Below are positions 11,003-21,335 of a stretch of 64,000 nt of DNA, piece after piece. Position numbers and translations under genes: made by a program. The stretch lies in contig OY856186.1 in the NCBI GenBank assembly GCA_963693315.1, positions 284,538,492 through 284,602,491 of the forward strand. Direction: 5' to 3'. Every line of letters starts with the position of its first letter. Within the stretch, counting starts at the first letter, position 1. Under the pieces are notes generated by a model. The model had not been told where the DNA came from and searched no databases. It saw nothing but the letters and a program-made list of their open reading frames with translations. The stretch is from Diogma glabrata (Eukaryota; Arthropoda; Insecta; Diptera; Cylindrotomidae).

Positions 11003-11385
11003 TTTGATAGGGTAATGACGTGAAGTCGTTGAAAACGTTTTTGCTAAGTCAAATACGGTATCATATATAAAATTGCTATCTCAGAATTCTTTAAAAAATT
11101 TATATTGTATATACGGACATTATGTTTTTTACAATAAAATTTTTTTTACATGATATTTTTTCGGATGTGATATTTTTTCGCGTGTGATTTTTGTATGTGA
11201 TATTTTTTCGCGTGTGATTTTAGGGTGTGATATTTTCTCGCTTGTGATTTTTGGGTGTGATATTTTTGTGATGTGAGATTTTAGTGATGTGATATTTTCG
11301 TATAGTGTGATTTTTTCGCTGTGATATTTTCGACGTGATATTTTTTCGTGTGTGATTTTTTCGTGTGATATTTTATCAGGACACC
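11003..11385 (-). repeat. right inverted arm of the foldback element
   Basis: Reverse-complement partner of the left arm. It begins TTGATAGGGTAATGACG and shares the segment for CGTATTTGACTTAGC in inverted form. It then runs through alternating GTGATATTTTTTCG and CGTGTGATTTT repeats to ATTTTATCAGGACACC. The outer repeats are more diverged than in the left arm, with several units missing or altered. Confidence 0.9.
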
Positions 11386-11393
11386 CATATTAT

Positions 11394-13497
11394 TACGTTC
11401 CGTTGTCTGTCAACGTAGTTTTATTTATTAAAATCAAAACAATTCATAACACATCTTTAGTTAATTTTCATTTTTTAGTTTTTTATTTTATTCACAATTA
11501 ACAAATAGCAAATTTTAATTTAAATGATACACAACAAATAATTTATTTTACATTTTTTTGAATTAGGACACCGTGGCACGATAACATTTTCGTTTTTATT
11601 AAAATTTACATAATTTATGTTTTAAGTTTTAAACACCACTCACAAATATTCAAACTTATTTTTCTATTTATAATTTTTAAAATTACTCTAAACAAGAAAG
11701 TGTAGTTGGTTGCAATACCTTTCTTTTATTTGCTATTCACAATTTGTCTTTTATATTACGAATCCACATATTAATTCATCATCTTCTGATGACCATACAA
11801 TCATCTTCTTGTTGGTTCTTCTAACACGTAAAACCAGCAAAAAGAATTGTTTACATTTATGTATTGAAATATTTCATTTTTTTTATTAATAATATTTCGT
11901 TTCATTATAATAAAAACGAAAGAAAAGATATCTAAATGCAACAATACTTTTGTTTCATTTTTCTTTCTTATTTAAATATTGCAAATAGAGTGCAAGTATA
12001 TATAACAAAATCGTTATAACCTTGATGTTTTAATGAAAAATGCAATGTATATTATAGCCGAGGGTGCGGCAAAAAGTTATTTGTATGGTGATCTGTTAAA
12101 TGAAAAATTACGATAATAGTAGGATGAATTAACGAGAATCTAATCTTTGCTGTTAGCGCAACCGGTTTAGTTGTTTGAACTGTCAAGCCTTAAATTCCAG
12201 TCAATACACCCTTTACAGAACCTTAATCGTAAATGATACATGTTTAACAACACGTAATTTGGCGGGCATAACAAACTCGTCAACCGTTGTAGATTATACA
12301 ATACAATAACAACTTGTTAGTTGCAGTATCCACGATATCTTTAAGTGTGTACTCACTCAATTACAAATTGATCTTCTACTCCACTCATTAATCCAAGTTC
12401 ACGCATTAACATGAAATAATTCTCCAAACTTTTATCATTCATTTTTGTTCGCACTTGCCATTGCGTTGTATCTAAGCACTACTTACTTTTCAGAAAATTC
12501 CGAAATCTTTAAACTTTCTAAAAGTTGTTAGATCAGTTTTCAGCTTTAAATTTCTTTTTTCTGTGTGTCCAATTCATTTGGTCTCCTTTCGATTTTTTCG
12601 ACTAAAGATTGAATTCTGTAATTCGATTCACTATCATATGTTGTTATAGAATTTTGGACATCATTGTATCAAGTTGCTTCCTCATATTGTTCATTCTCAT
12701 CCACCATCTGCGTTTTTTTATATATTCTTTCTCCTGAATAAATAACATTGGCCTGATTTTCATCGTCGCCAGAATCTCTCCTTTTAGAATTGATTTTAAT
12801 GTGTTTTAATTCGCGTCGCATTTCTTTTAATTACAGTAAACTTTATTTCCCAGATCAGTTGCATTCGACGTACCTGGTTGCTGATGATTCGAAAATTTTA
12901 TTTAAGCTCGATTGAAATCTTTGTAGAAATGTTTTCTCATCAAATGTTCCAAAACAAACCATACACGTTAAACCGTTATGATTTCACAAAAAACGACAAG
13001 ATATTAAATTATTTTTTCGTCTATTTTCACCAAAAATAAAAGAATTTTCTTTAAAATTTTGTATTTAAGGAAGTCCTAAATCCAGTGCGAGGTTTAGATA
13101 TTATTATAATCTTAAAAAAGGTGCCAGTACTAAGCCAATATCGTTTCAATTATGAATTCAAAAATATTTTAAACAACTGTAAGATCCATTGATGAGATTT
13201 TGCGATGACCTGTTTCAAAGATGACTTATCGCTTCTTCCCGGACGAGCCCTAAAAAATTGTAGGATTTCATAGATTTCTTTACAGACATTTCTATAATAA
13301 ATTCAACTTGCAAAACTTTCTTTCAAAATAATTTTATTTTATTGATGTTATACGGGCAAAATCAAATAAAGAACTACCTCAGTTATAGTTTAAAATCAAT
13401 CCAGGAGAAGAATTACAAGAGAAACAACAATTGCTAATAAAAACAAGCTATTCACATTTTTTTTTTAAAAGTTCTAAACTGTAACAAGATATTCAAA
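11394..13497. other. non-coding stretch with one faint coiled-coil-like relic
   Basis: No gene is supported. On the minus strand at about 12830-12534 a polar frame can be read (containing ELKHIKINSKRRDSGDDENQ and, after a stop, SLVEKIERRPNEL), suggestive of a decayed coiled-coil protein or retroelement ORF1, but nothing identifies the family. The remainder is AT-rich without obvious repeats. Confidence 0.4.
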
Positions 13498-13812
13498 CAA
13501 TAATAAAAAATTTACGCCTTATTCTTGTTAAATTGAGTTTTATTTTACTAAATACGTATTTCGAAAGCTATGCTTTCATCGACAGTAGTATTTAAAAACT
13601 AAATCTTGAAGTAAAAACCACAACATTATATAGTACAAATTTTAACTAATGAAACCTAAGGAAATACATCAATAAACTTATGGAAAAACCTAATTAAAAT
13701 TTAAAATATTGTGAAGGACCTTATTGATAAATATACAAACAAAAGAATTTTATTACTGCAGTAAGTGAGATAAAAAAAGGAAAATAAAGATTAAATTAGT
13801 TTAAATAATTAA
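13498..13812 (-). repeat. left inverted terminal copy of the Penelope-like element
   Basis: Reverse complement of 14977-15303, sharing ACTAAATACGTATTTCGAAA, the AGGAAATACATCAATAAAC stretch and GGAAAATAAAGATTAAA. One gap of about 16 bp near the inner end separates the copies. Confidence 0.85.
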
Positions 13813-13819
13813 GTACTTA

Positions 13820-14718
13820 AAAGTTGCTTCTGCAGGAAGTACATCCAGATGACATCTTTTGTGTAAAACAAGTATCATCAAGATAGTACATCCAGATGAC
13901 ATCTTTTTGTGTAAAACAAACCTATTTCCAGTTCCAGTCAAAATTTTATCAACAAACAGAGGGAATGGCTATGGGAGACGCACTTTCTCCTTTTTTAGCA
14001 AATTTGTTTATGTCTCACTTCGAAATGAGCTTGAAAGAAAAATATAAACAATCCTAGAGTGTGGTATCGATATGTAGACGACATATTTGCTATAATCAAG
14101 AAGGATGCAATAGAAGAAATTTTCGACATCTTAAATAAACAATATAGCACAATAAAATTCACTTATGAATTAGAAGTAGATTCGAAACTTTCTTTTCTGG
14201 ATTTGACATTATTCACAAACAACAACAAAATAGAATTTAAGATCTTCAGAAAACCAACCAACATAAACCAATACATCTCCAGCGATTCATACCGTTTTCC
14301 TCAACACAAAGCAGCAGCCTTCAATTCGATGATTCATAGATTATTTTCTATACCACTTTCCGCAGAAAATCATTCAAAAGAACTAGAACACATCAAAACA
14401 ATAGCACGGCAAAACAGTTACCACAAAAATTTCATCAACCAAATATACAACAAAAATCGTTCTAAAGCCCGATTAAAAAGTATCACTACACTAACACCTA
14501 CTACGGAAGAAAAATTAATAAGAGTAGAATTACCTTACAACCACATCCTAAACAACCAACTAAGAAAGATACTTAAGAAGTCCAACATCTGTCTAATAAA
14601 CAATAGTCAACATAAGCTAAAAAACTTAATCTCAGGCTCCAAAGCTATTAGCAGCAAAATGGATGGAAACCTGGCATATACAAAATATCTTGCAATGATT
14701 GCGAAAAATTTTACATAG
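13820..14718 (+). pseudogene. Penelope-like reverse transcriptase, truncated and frameshifted
   Basis: One frame (about 13900-14048) gives YFQFQSKFYQQTEGMAMGD followed by ALSPFLANLFM, the RT motif before the active site. A frame change near 14050 leads to a 219-codon open frame starting WYRYVDDIFAIIKK with the YVDD-type active site. It goes on with SFLDLTLF, KIFRKPTN, QYISSDSYRFPQHKAAAF and a connector rich in Lys/Asn. These blocks are standard in Penelope RT. A 48-bp direct duplication (GTACATCCAGATGACATCTT at 13839 and 13887) lies at the truncated 5' end. The fingers domain is missing. Confidence 0.85.
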
Positions 14719-14993
14719 GACTAACCCAACGTAAAATTGAACAACGTCTAAAAGAGCATCTTACAGAGTTCAAGTATAAGAGACCAGATAATTCTAGCGT
14801 GGTCGCACATTTGTTGGAAAATGAACATAAAACTTCTATACAAAATCTAGAGCTCATTAAGCAAGTTAATAACCCAAATCACCTAGAAGAATATGAATCA
14901 TACTTCATTGAGAAAGAAAACAAGAGAAATCCAGAAATATTAATGAATACAAAACGAGGCACTATAAAATCAAAATTATTTAAACTAATTTAG
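14700..14993 (+). pseudogene. GIY-YIG endonuclease domain of the Penelope-like element
   Basis: After a frame change near 14700, the sequence reads FYIGLTQRKIEQRLKEHLTE, an IGL variant of the YIG motif with the conserved Arg and His/Glu region. SSVVAHLLENEHK and LEEYESYFIEKEN follow, the last holding the glutamate expected of the family. The frame ends at TAG 14991-14993 in the inverted terminal repeat. In active elements this nuclease nicks the target DNA. Confidence 0.8.
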
Positions 14994-15303
14994 AATACCC
15001 ACCCATTTAATCTTTATTTTCCTTTTTTTATCTCACTTACTGCAGTAATAAAATTCTTTTGCTTGTATATTTATCAATAAGGTCCTTCACAATATTTTAA
15101 ATTTTAAATAGGTTTTTCCATAAGTTTATTGATGTATTTCCTTAGGTTTCATTAGTTAAAATTTGTACTATATAATCTTGTGGTTTTTACTTTAAGATTT
15201 AGTTTTTAGATACTACTGTCGATGAAAGCATAGCTTTCGAAATACGTATTTAGTAAAATAAAACTCAATTTAACAAGAATAAAGCGTTTATTTTTTATTA
15301 TTA
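14977..15303 (+). repeat. right terminal repeat of the Penelope-like element
   Basis: Contains the end of the ORF, then 3' UTR-like sequence, then a stem-loop TGTCGATGAAAGCATAGC (about 15215-15232) whose AAAGC can pair with the GCTTT that follows, ahead of CGAAATACG. Related sequence recurs at 21980-22030. The spacing suggests a decayed hammerhead-type core, known in Penelope terminal repeats, but the CUGAUGA box is not intact. Confidence 0.6.
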
Positions 15304-16318
15304 TTTAACAAGCTATTTAATAACATAATAGATTTTGTGGAAAAATCTATTGAAGATTTTGATGCATATCTTATGTTAAATTACGGTTGAGACAAGGACA
15401 ACATCTACCAAGTGACAAGGGTGTTCAAGAACCAGTTCTTAGTCTGCCGCCCCAAAGCCAAAATTTACGTTTGCAATTATTTAATTAGATTTGTAATACT
15501 ATTATATGAGCAATTTCACGCAAGTTCAGCAAATTTTTGGAAAATTTTGACTTGACCCCTTTTAATTTTGATTATTTTTTGTTTATGTATAGTCTTTCGT
15601 AAATAAAAAATACAAGTTCTCTTAGAATTTTTTTTTTCGACCAGGGGTCTTCACAGGGTGCCCCTCAATGTTTTGTTATTTTGTGATGTGAGTGCATTTT
15701 GACGAGCGATTGTAGAAAAACTACTGAATCGATTTTCATAAATGATATGTCGTTGAATAGGTATTAAAACAAAATTTTTAAAAATGTACACTGTTAATTT
15801 TTTGAAATAATTTTTAACGGTGTTACATAAGAAAAAAACGGTGTAATTAAAAAAAAGATGGCATAGCCTTTTTTTTTTTTTAACTAAATTGAAGCTTATT
15901 TTATATCTACCCACTTGTGAAAGTTTGGCACTTGCATTATTTTTTGTTTTAAAGATAAAATTCGTTGTGCATATGACTGTCGGGAATCAGTTTTTTTTGT
16001 TCTGAAGGAAAATTATAAAAATGGCGATTTTTAGATTCAGATTTTTTTTTATGTTAAATATCAAATATTTTATTATTAAATGAACTTTTTAAAAAGCAAT
16101 TTCAGTCAAGTTCAGCAAAATTTTGCGACATTTTGACTCGACCCTTTTTAATTTGGTTTATTTTTAGTTTATAGATAGCCTTTGATAAATGAAAAATACG
16201 ACTTCAAGTAGAATTTTTTTTAAATATAATAATATAAATTATTATATTTTAAATATAATAATATAATTATAATAACAGTATAATTATAATAACAAACAAC
16301 AGTAATGCTACGTGTCAT
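15304..16318. repeat. two-module repeat region left of the transposase-like ORFs
   Basis: Module A (about 15508-15640, CAAGTTCAGCAAATTTTTGG followed by a TTTTGACTTGACCCC stretch) recurs diverged at about 16096-16218. Module B (15778-16085) recurs at 17727-18025. So the order is A-B-A'-ORFs-B'-gap. No protein is encoded; an 87-codon minus frame at 15651-15914 is an AT-driven shadow. An AT palindromic run lies at 16220-16290. Confidence 0.7.
15778..16085 (+). repeat. direct repeat B, left copy
   Basis: About 300 bp nearly identical to 17727-18025, sharing AAAATGTACACTGTTAATTT, GAAGCTTATTTTATATCTA, and TTGTGCATATGACTGTCGGG. Differences are small indels and a few substitutions. Confidence 0.9.
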
Positions 16319-17529
16319 TTGGTTGAAAAAAGTAAAACTCTACATAAAAATAATTTTCAGCATTCATCTGCGACGGATAAAAGAGGTGTATCCACAACAG
16401 TTATAAATGTTGTGGAGCAGTTCTATAAAAGTGATGAAATCAGTAGATTATTGCCAGGCAAACGAGATGCAATATCTTTTAAAAAAGGAGATGAGCGCAT
16501 AAAAACACAAAAGCGCTTATTGCTATGTACATTAAATGAAGCTTATGTGGAGTTTAAAAATAAGTTTCCTGATGTGAAAATAGGATTTACTAAATTCACG
16601 TCCCTTCGACCACAAGAATGTATAAAATTATCCCAAGAAGTTCATAATGTGTGCGTATGTACCATACATCAAAATATAAAACTAATGATTCAACACTCTA
16701 AGATGTCTTGGATTACTGATGCTGCTTTCCAGAATTATAAAACATTAATTGACTTTGTTTCATGTGGTGAATTAACAGAAGATTGTCATACTTTGAAGTG
16801 CAATGGAAGTTCAAAAAAACTTCAACAACTGGAAGAAAAATTACTAAATGATTTTGACGTTAAAGGAATCCTTCAAGTCAAATATCAACAATGGAATACC
16901 ACTGATCGATGCAATTTGGATACTTTAATAGAAACTGTAGAAGAATTTATGAAAAAATTTATTTGCCGTTTACAAATTTTGATACCACACAACTTTATAG
17001 CAAAACACATCTACATTCATTGAGAAAAAACAAATTAGAAGCAGGAAGTGCTTCGTTCAAGGGGATTTTTCTGAAAACTACGGCTTCATAATTCAGGATG
17101 CGGTTCAAGGCTATTTTTATAATAATTCACAAGCTACTATTCATCCATTTGTCATTTATTTTAAAAGTGCCGCAAGTGAATATATACAGCACGGAAGTTT
17201 TATACTCATTTCGGATATAAACGATCACAACAGTACTACAGTCCATCTTTTCATTACAAAACTTATTGAATTCATTCATCAAAACGCATATTGAATTCAT
17301 CAAAACGCACAGTGCACCTTCTCAATACAAAAATAAACATAACCTAATTAACTTATGCCACCACAAAAAAGACTTTAAGGTTGATGCAGAATGGCATTTT
17401 CATGCTACCAGCCATGGAAAGGGACCTTGTGATGGAATTGGTGGTACACTGAAGCGTGCTGCACACCGTTATAGTATAGGGAGCAAAGATATTATTGATA
17501 CATCAAAAAAACTTTGGATACGCCGATAA
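16319..17529 (+). pseudogene. transposase-like protein of an unplaced DNA transposon
   Basis: A 234-codon frame (16319-17023) reads STTVINVVEQFYKSDEISRL, then LPGKRDAISFKK, RLLLCTLNEAYVEFKNKFP, FTKFTSLRPQEC, and a VCVCTIHQNIKLM segment with Cys and His spaced as in zinc-binding pairs. After about 240 bp with frame breaks (17030-17265), a second frame gives APSQYKNKHNLINLCHHKKD and then HFHATSHGKGPCDGIGGTLK. This last motif belongs to a protein family common in aphid, hydra and other TE-rich genomes and generally treated as transposase-derived. I cannot place it in a named superfamily. Stops between the parts and a missing C-terminus make this copy non-functional. Similar 300-bp repeats flank it. 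Confidence 0.6.
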
Positions 17530-17726
17530 AAATGACTATCAATTAACAAAAAAAAAATACAAAATCGTTTTGTAATTTAATGTTAAAATACAATCTTTTA
17601 CTTTCTGACCATAATAACATAATACGAACTTAATACTTCTCGAGTCAAAAGTTCCTAAATAGATTTTGTTATTTATACGGTTTTTTTGTTTGCAGTCGAG
17701 ACTGTCAAATTATTTTTTATAAGAGT

Positions 17727-18025
17727 AAAAATGTACACTGTTAATTTTTTGAAATAATTTTAACGGTGTAACATAAGAAAAAAACGGTGTAATTGAAAAA
17801 AGATTTCATAGCCTTTTTTTTTTTTTTTTAACTAAATTGAAGCTTATTTTATATCTAGCCACTTGTGAAAGTTTGGCACTTGCATTATTTTTTGTTTTAA
17901 AGATAAAATTCGTTGTGCATATGACTGTCGGGAATCAGTTTTTTTTGTTCGGAAAATTATAAAATGGCGTTATAAACTAAGAGATTTTTTTTTATGTTAA
18001 ATATCAAATATGTTAATATTAGATG
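17727..18025 (+). repeat. direct repeat B, right copy, cut by the gap
   Basis: Second copy of the 15778-16085 repeat in the same orientation. It ends exactly at the run of N, suggesting the assembler stopped in repeated sequence. Confidence 0.9.
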
Positions 18026-18225
18026 NNNNNNNNNNNNNNNNNNNNNNNNNNNNNNNNNNNNNNNNNNNNNNNNNNNNNNNNNNNNNNNNNNNNNNNNNNN
18101 NNNNNNNNNNNNNNNNNNNNNNNNNNNNNNNNNNNNNNNNNNNNNNNNNNNNNNNNNNNNNNNNNNNNNNNNNNNNNNNNNNNNNNNNNNNNNNNNNNNN
18201 NNNNNNNNNNNNNNNNNNNNNNNNN
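18026..18225. other. assembly gap of exactly 200 N
   Basis: A run of 200 undefined bases. The round length suggests a placeholder rather than a measured distance. The sequence on the two sides is of different repeat types, so the real join is unknown. Confidence 0.99.
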
Positions 18226-18644
18226 ACGAAATTGAGTCGAAGACAATGTTACAAATTTAAATGAGCATAGCAGCACTATAAAGTTTCCGTTCTGCAGAGA
18301 ACCCAGAGTCTAATGAAACATTCGCAGGGTGGGATGGTATTGGCGGAAACCACCAATAACCAACAAGGTCCATCACCTTCTTGTTCCATCATCTCCGACC
18401 TCCTCTACGAAACAAAAACCTTACTTTAACTGGAGTCCGCGGGATCGTAAACCCCGTTGAACCTTAGCCTTAAGGGCTAATGCTCACTCCTGCGGTAGTC
18501 ACAATAACATAAAATGTAACACAAAATTAATAATTTAAAAAAAACTACATACACAAATAAAAAAATTGTTGTCTCTAGAACAACCCTGTTTGGATCCAAA
18601 GACCCAAACATTGTCGCTCTAGAGCCCCACGTTGGGCGCCATCT
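18226..18644 (-). mobile_element. 5' leader of a minus-strand LTR retroelement
   Basis: On the minus strand, sequence immediately after the LTR carries a primer-binding site (18624-18641), then a GC-richer leader with a possible start ATGGAACAAGAAGGTGATGG at about 18395. The element then runs into the gap, so its coding part is not seen. GC content is clearly above the neighbouring sequence. Confidence 0.65.
18624..18641 (-). promoter_or_regulatory. retroelement primer-binding site for tRNA-Lys
   Basis: The minus strand reads TGGCGCCCAACGTGGGGC, the 18-base site complementary to the 3' end of tRNA-Lys(1,2) known from retroviruses such as visna. It begins 3 bases after the putative LTR end ...GTTACA, the normal spacing. 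The start TGG matches the CCA tail of tRNA. Confidence 0.85.
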
Positions 18645-19600
18645 TGTAACGGGAGGTTTATTCTGGTAGACCGTGCAGGTCTACCAGGTGGTCTTGCACG
18701 CCGAAAACCCTGCCGCTAGCTCGTAGAGCGAAGGTTCTAGACCAACCTCACTAACAAGAAATTTAAAAACAAAAAATAAAACATCACGCGTGCCTCAAAC
18801 ATCACCTAGGCCTCTGAACGAGATGTCCGACATGCCACAACTCTCCCTATTCGTACCAATTAACAGATCATTTTAACACAAAAATAAAAACACAAAGCCA
18901 AAATATACATTAAAATTTAACCAACCTTTCACCTTAAAATTGAGTTGCATTATCCCTGGTGATCCTTGTGTCTTTCTCCGCAGCAGCTCCCAACTTATAT
19001 TTTGGTTACAATATTCAATTAAATTCCTGTATACTCATCCAAATCACCACACAAATTTTGTTTGGAAAACCACCCCAAGACTTGTTTGCCTTGTCTTCAC
19101 TATATTTTGTTGATGTAACTTAATTTTTCCGAATAAACACTTCTCACAGATTGAAACGCAATTTTTTAATTAATTCATTCTTTTTGTTTCACATTACATT
19201 AATTTTCTTTATTCGGTCATTTTTCTGTTTACAATTTTCCATATTAAAAACTTTTTTGTTATAAAAAAATAACTATAATCAATTTTTATAGACAATTTCT
19301 TTTCATTGTTATATAAATGCATAAATTTATTGAATGAACCAACTCCAAATTAGGTGGTTTTTGTATTTCATGAAATCACTACATAATTACTAATCAACAA
19401 AATTAAACAAACACAAAATAACTCTTCGTCCAAAAAAAAATAAACTAATGGTTCCACTGAACTCCATATCCCCAAAACTGACTGTCCGTTCAACTCTCAA
19501 CCACGAACTCCATTTGTACTCCTTGGTACCACTCCAAAAACAAACAACAACCAACTCACTGCTAAAAAAACTAATTTCTTCAACTGCCAACCACCAACTA
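18645..19600 (-). repeat. LTR of the minus-strand retroelement, outer end uncertain
   Basis: The LTR ends in ...CCTCCCGTTACA on the minus strand (TGTAACGGGAGG at 18645 on plus). It holds a hairpin GTAGACC-GTGCA-GGTCTAC at 18668-18687. There is no second copy in the window, so the other end (given as about 19600) is a guess. A 66-codon minus frame at 19390-19590 shows no motif. Confidence 0.5.
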
Positions 19601-20279
19601 ACTAGATAAAAACTAAAAAAACTATTTAAAAAAAGTACGTTGCAGAAATAGTTCTCACGATAAAAAGATGTTAATGCAATTTTGTTTTGGTTTCGTGGAA
19701 TCTAAACGAAATAAGAGCTAGTTTTGTTAGCTAGGAACAGACATAAAGGTTTTAAATGACAAATGTTATTAGATTAGAAAAAGAAATAAAATTGTAAAAG
19801 GGTGTGATGAAAAGTGTTTGAAAAGACGGTTAAACATATTTTCGAATATTGTGGATAGTAAATTACTATCTACGAGGAATAAAGTTACCGAGCATTTGTC
19901 ATAAGGGTGATGCCCATTACAAGCTCAATTTTTTTTCCATACGAAAATTTCAACAAACGTCAAATGCATAGAATGTTTGATTAAAAAACTATGGGTTTCT
20001 TTCTATTGATTAAAAATCTGTATCGTAATAAAATCTGTAGCGAAATGAATATCATTATAAAACGGATTTTGGTCATATAAGTGTATTTTTATAGTACGGG
20101 TATAGAAAAACGTATTTTTTACAGTTGTCGATCGATTAATCTTAGAAATAAACGGTCAAAAATGCTCGTACACCAGAGTGTTCGAAATTTTCTACGTCTT
20201 TTTTAAATTTTGCGAACTTTCTGATCGGGAAATAAAAAATAAAGCATTTAAATTATATGAAGTTTAATCACAAGATGTT
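19601..20279. other. AT-rich spacer, no gene seen
   Basis: No frame or repeat that I recognise on either strand. Confidence 0.5.
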
Positions 20280-20640
20280 TCAGATGGTCTAGTTCAAAGG
20301 ATTTTGCACATCAAAGAGTATTTGGCATTAGATGATAAAAAACATATAATTATCAACAATATGTGCAATTGGATTAGGGATCAAAATCTGCTTGTTATTT
20401 TTCCTAATATTTATATTATTTTAAGAATATACAAATCAATGGCTGTCCTGTCAGCAATTGTTCATCCGAACGTTCGTTCTCATGTTTAAAACGAATTAAA
20501 ACATATTTACGCTCAATGATGTCCGATAGCAGATTAAGCAATTTAGCAGTTTTATCAATTGCATTTTATATTGGTAATTCGATTTCATATGATGTAAGCC
20601 AAAGAAAAAATGATTTTTTATTTAGTTGAATATTTATAAT
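20280..20640 (+). pseudogene. hAT transposase C-terminal relic
   Basis: One frame at about 20445-20600 reads CPVSNCSSERSFSCLKRIK followed by TYLRSMMSDSRLSNLAVLS, the conserved hAT dimerisation segment (SERSFSxLKxIKxYLRS). An upstream frame (20304-20430) gives polar sequence consistent with the preceding helices but shifted in frame. The rest of the transposase is absent. A terminal sequence CCGCCACTG at 21343-21351 downstream could be the right end of the same insertion. Confidence 0.75.
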
Positions 20641-20771
20641 ATGTTATATTATTTAAAATATGTTATACTATTTAAGTTTTATATCTTGTTGAAATGAAAG
20701 TTTAAATTGCATTTTATTTGATTTTAATAAAGGTTTGTATTATTTTAGTCTAATACACGGATGATTAAAAA

Positions 20772-21335
20772 GTCAATAAAGCAGTTTTGACAGTAACTTT
20801 ACGCTGCCATCTGAAAGTTTGCTTATGAACCATCCACATTTAACATTTAATTCGCAATTAAAAAATATTAGGGCGTTCAATCGAGATAAAAACTATCCTA
20901 TCTCTCAAGTTGGACCATTATATACGCACTGTACAAAATTGCATCGGGATTGGTTACGGTTTTGCGGAGTTCATCGCGGACAAACATCGTGACACGTGAT
21001 TTTTATACATATACGATTTTGCAGCAATATAAATTAGCCTATAGGGGGCAAAGTCGATAAAGCAGTTTTGACAGTAATAATTTACGCCGCCATCTGAGAG
21101 TCGGCTTATGAACAATCCACATTTAACATTTAACTCGCAATTAAAAAATATTAAGGCCTTTAATCGAAATAAAAACTATTCTATCTCTCAAGTTGGACCA
21201 TTATATACACACTGTACAAAATTTCATCAAGATTGGTTTCGTTTTTGCGGAGTTCATCGCGGACAAACATCGTGACACGTGATTTTTATATATAAAAGAT
21301 TAGGCGGCAATGAAAATTAACCTATAGGCGGCAAA
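20772..21335 (+). repeat. 281-bp tandem duplication
   Basis: GTCAATAAAGCAGTTTTGAC at 20772 returns as GTCGATAAAGCAGTTTTGAC at 21053, a spacing of 281 bp. The two copies are roughly 90% alike across the whole unit. Each ends with GGAGTTCATCGCGGACAAAC and CGTGACACGTGATTTTTATA, a tail resembling the 3' ends of insect SINE/LINE elements. No long frame is present. Confidence 0.85.

Larger units (their letters stand above)
9851..11385. mobile_element. foldback transposon with repeat-bearing inverted arms, MULE-like relic inside
   Basis: The element is 1535 bp, flanked by a perfect 8-bp direct repeat CATATTAT (9843-9850 and 11386-11393). Its ends align without gaps: GGTTCTATGATAAAATATC at the left and GGTGTCCTGATAAAATATC as the reverse complement of the right. 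The inverted arms (9851-10233 and 11003-11385) are about 380 bp each. Their outer part is made of 30-bp tandem repeats and their inner part is unique. The loop (10234-11002) holds a relic of a transposase whose blocks resemble the MULE/FLYWCH-associated family. Long inverted arms with internal tandem repeats are the hallmark of foldback elements such as Drosophila FB. An 8-bp duplication fits MULE-type or P/hAT-type insertion. Confidence 0.85.
13498..15303 (+). mobile_element. Penelope-like retroelement with inverted terminal copies
   Basis: A reverse transcriptase followed by a GIY-YIG endonuclease defines the Penelope group. The unit is flanked by inverted repeats of about 310 bp (13498-13812 and 14977-15303). 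The right repeat includes the last codons of the ORF, so the left flank looks like an inverted, truncated 3' end of a second copy. That arrangement is known for Penelope elements. The RT is 5'-truncated and broken by frame changes. Confidence 0.85.

Noticed and set aside
17994..18276. Four frames running through the N block
   Set aside because: Undefined bases only; no real sequence supports them.
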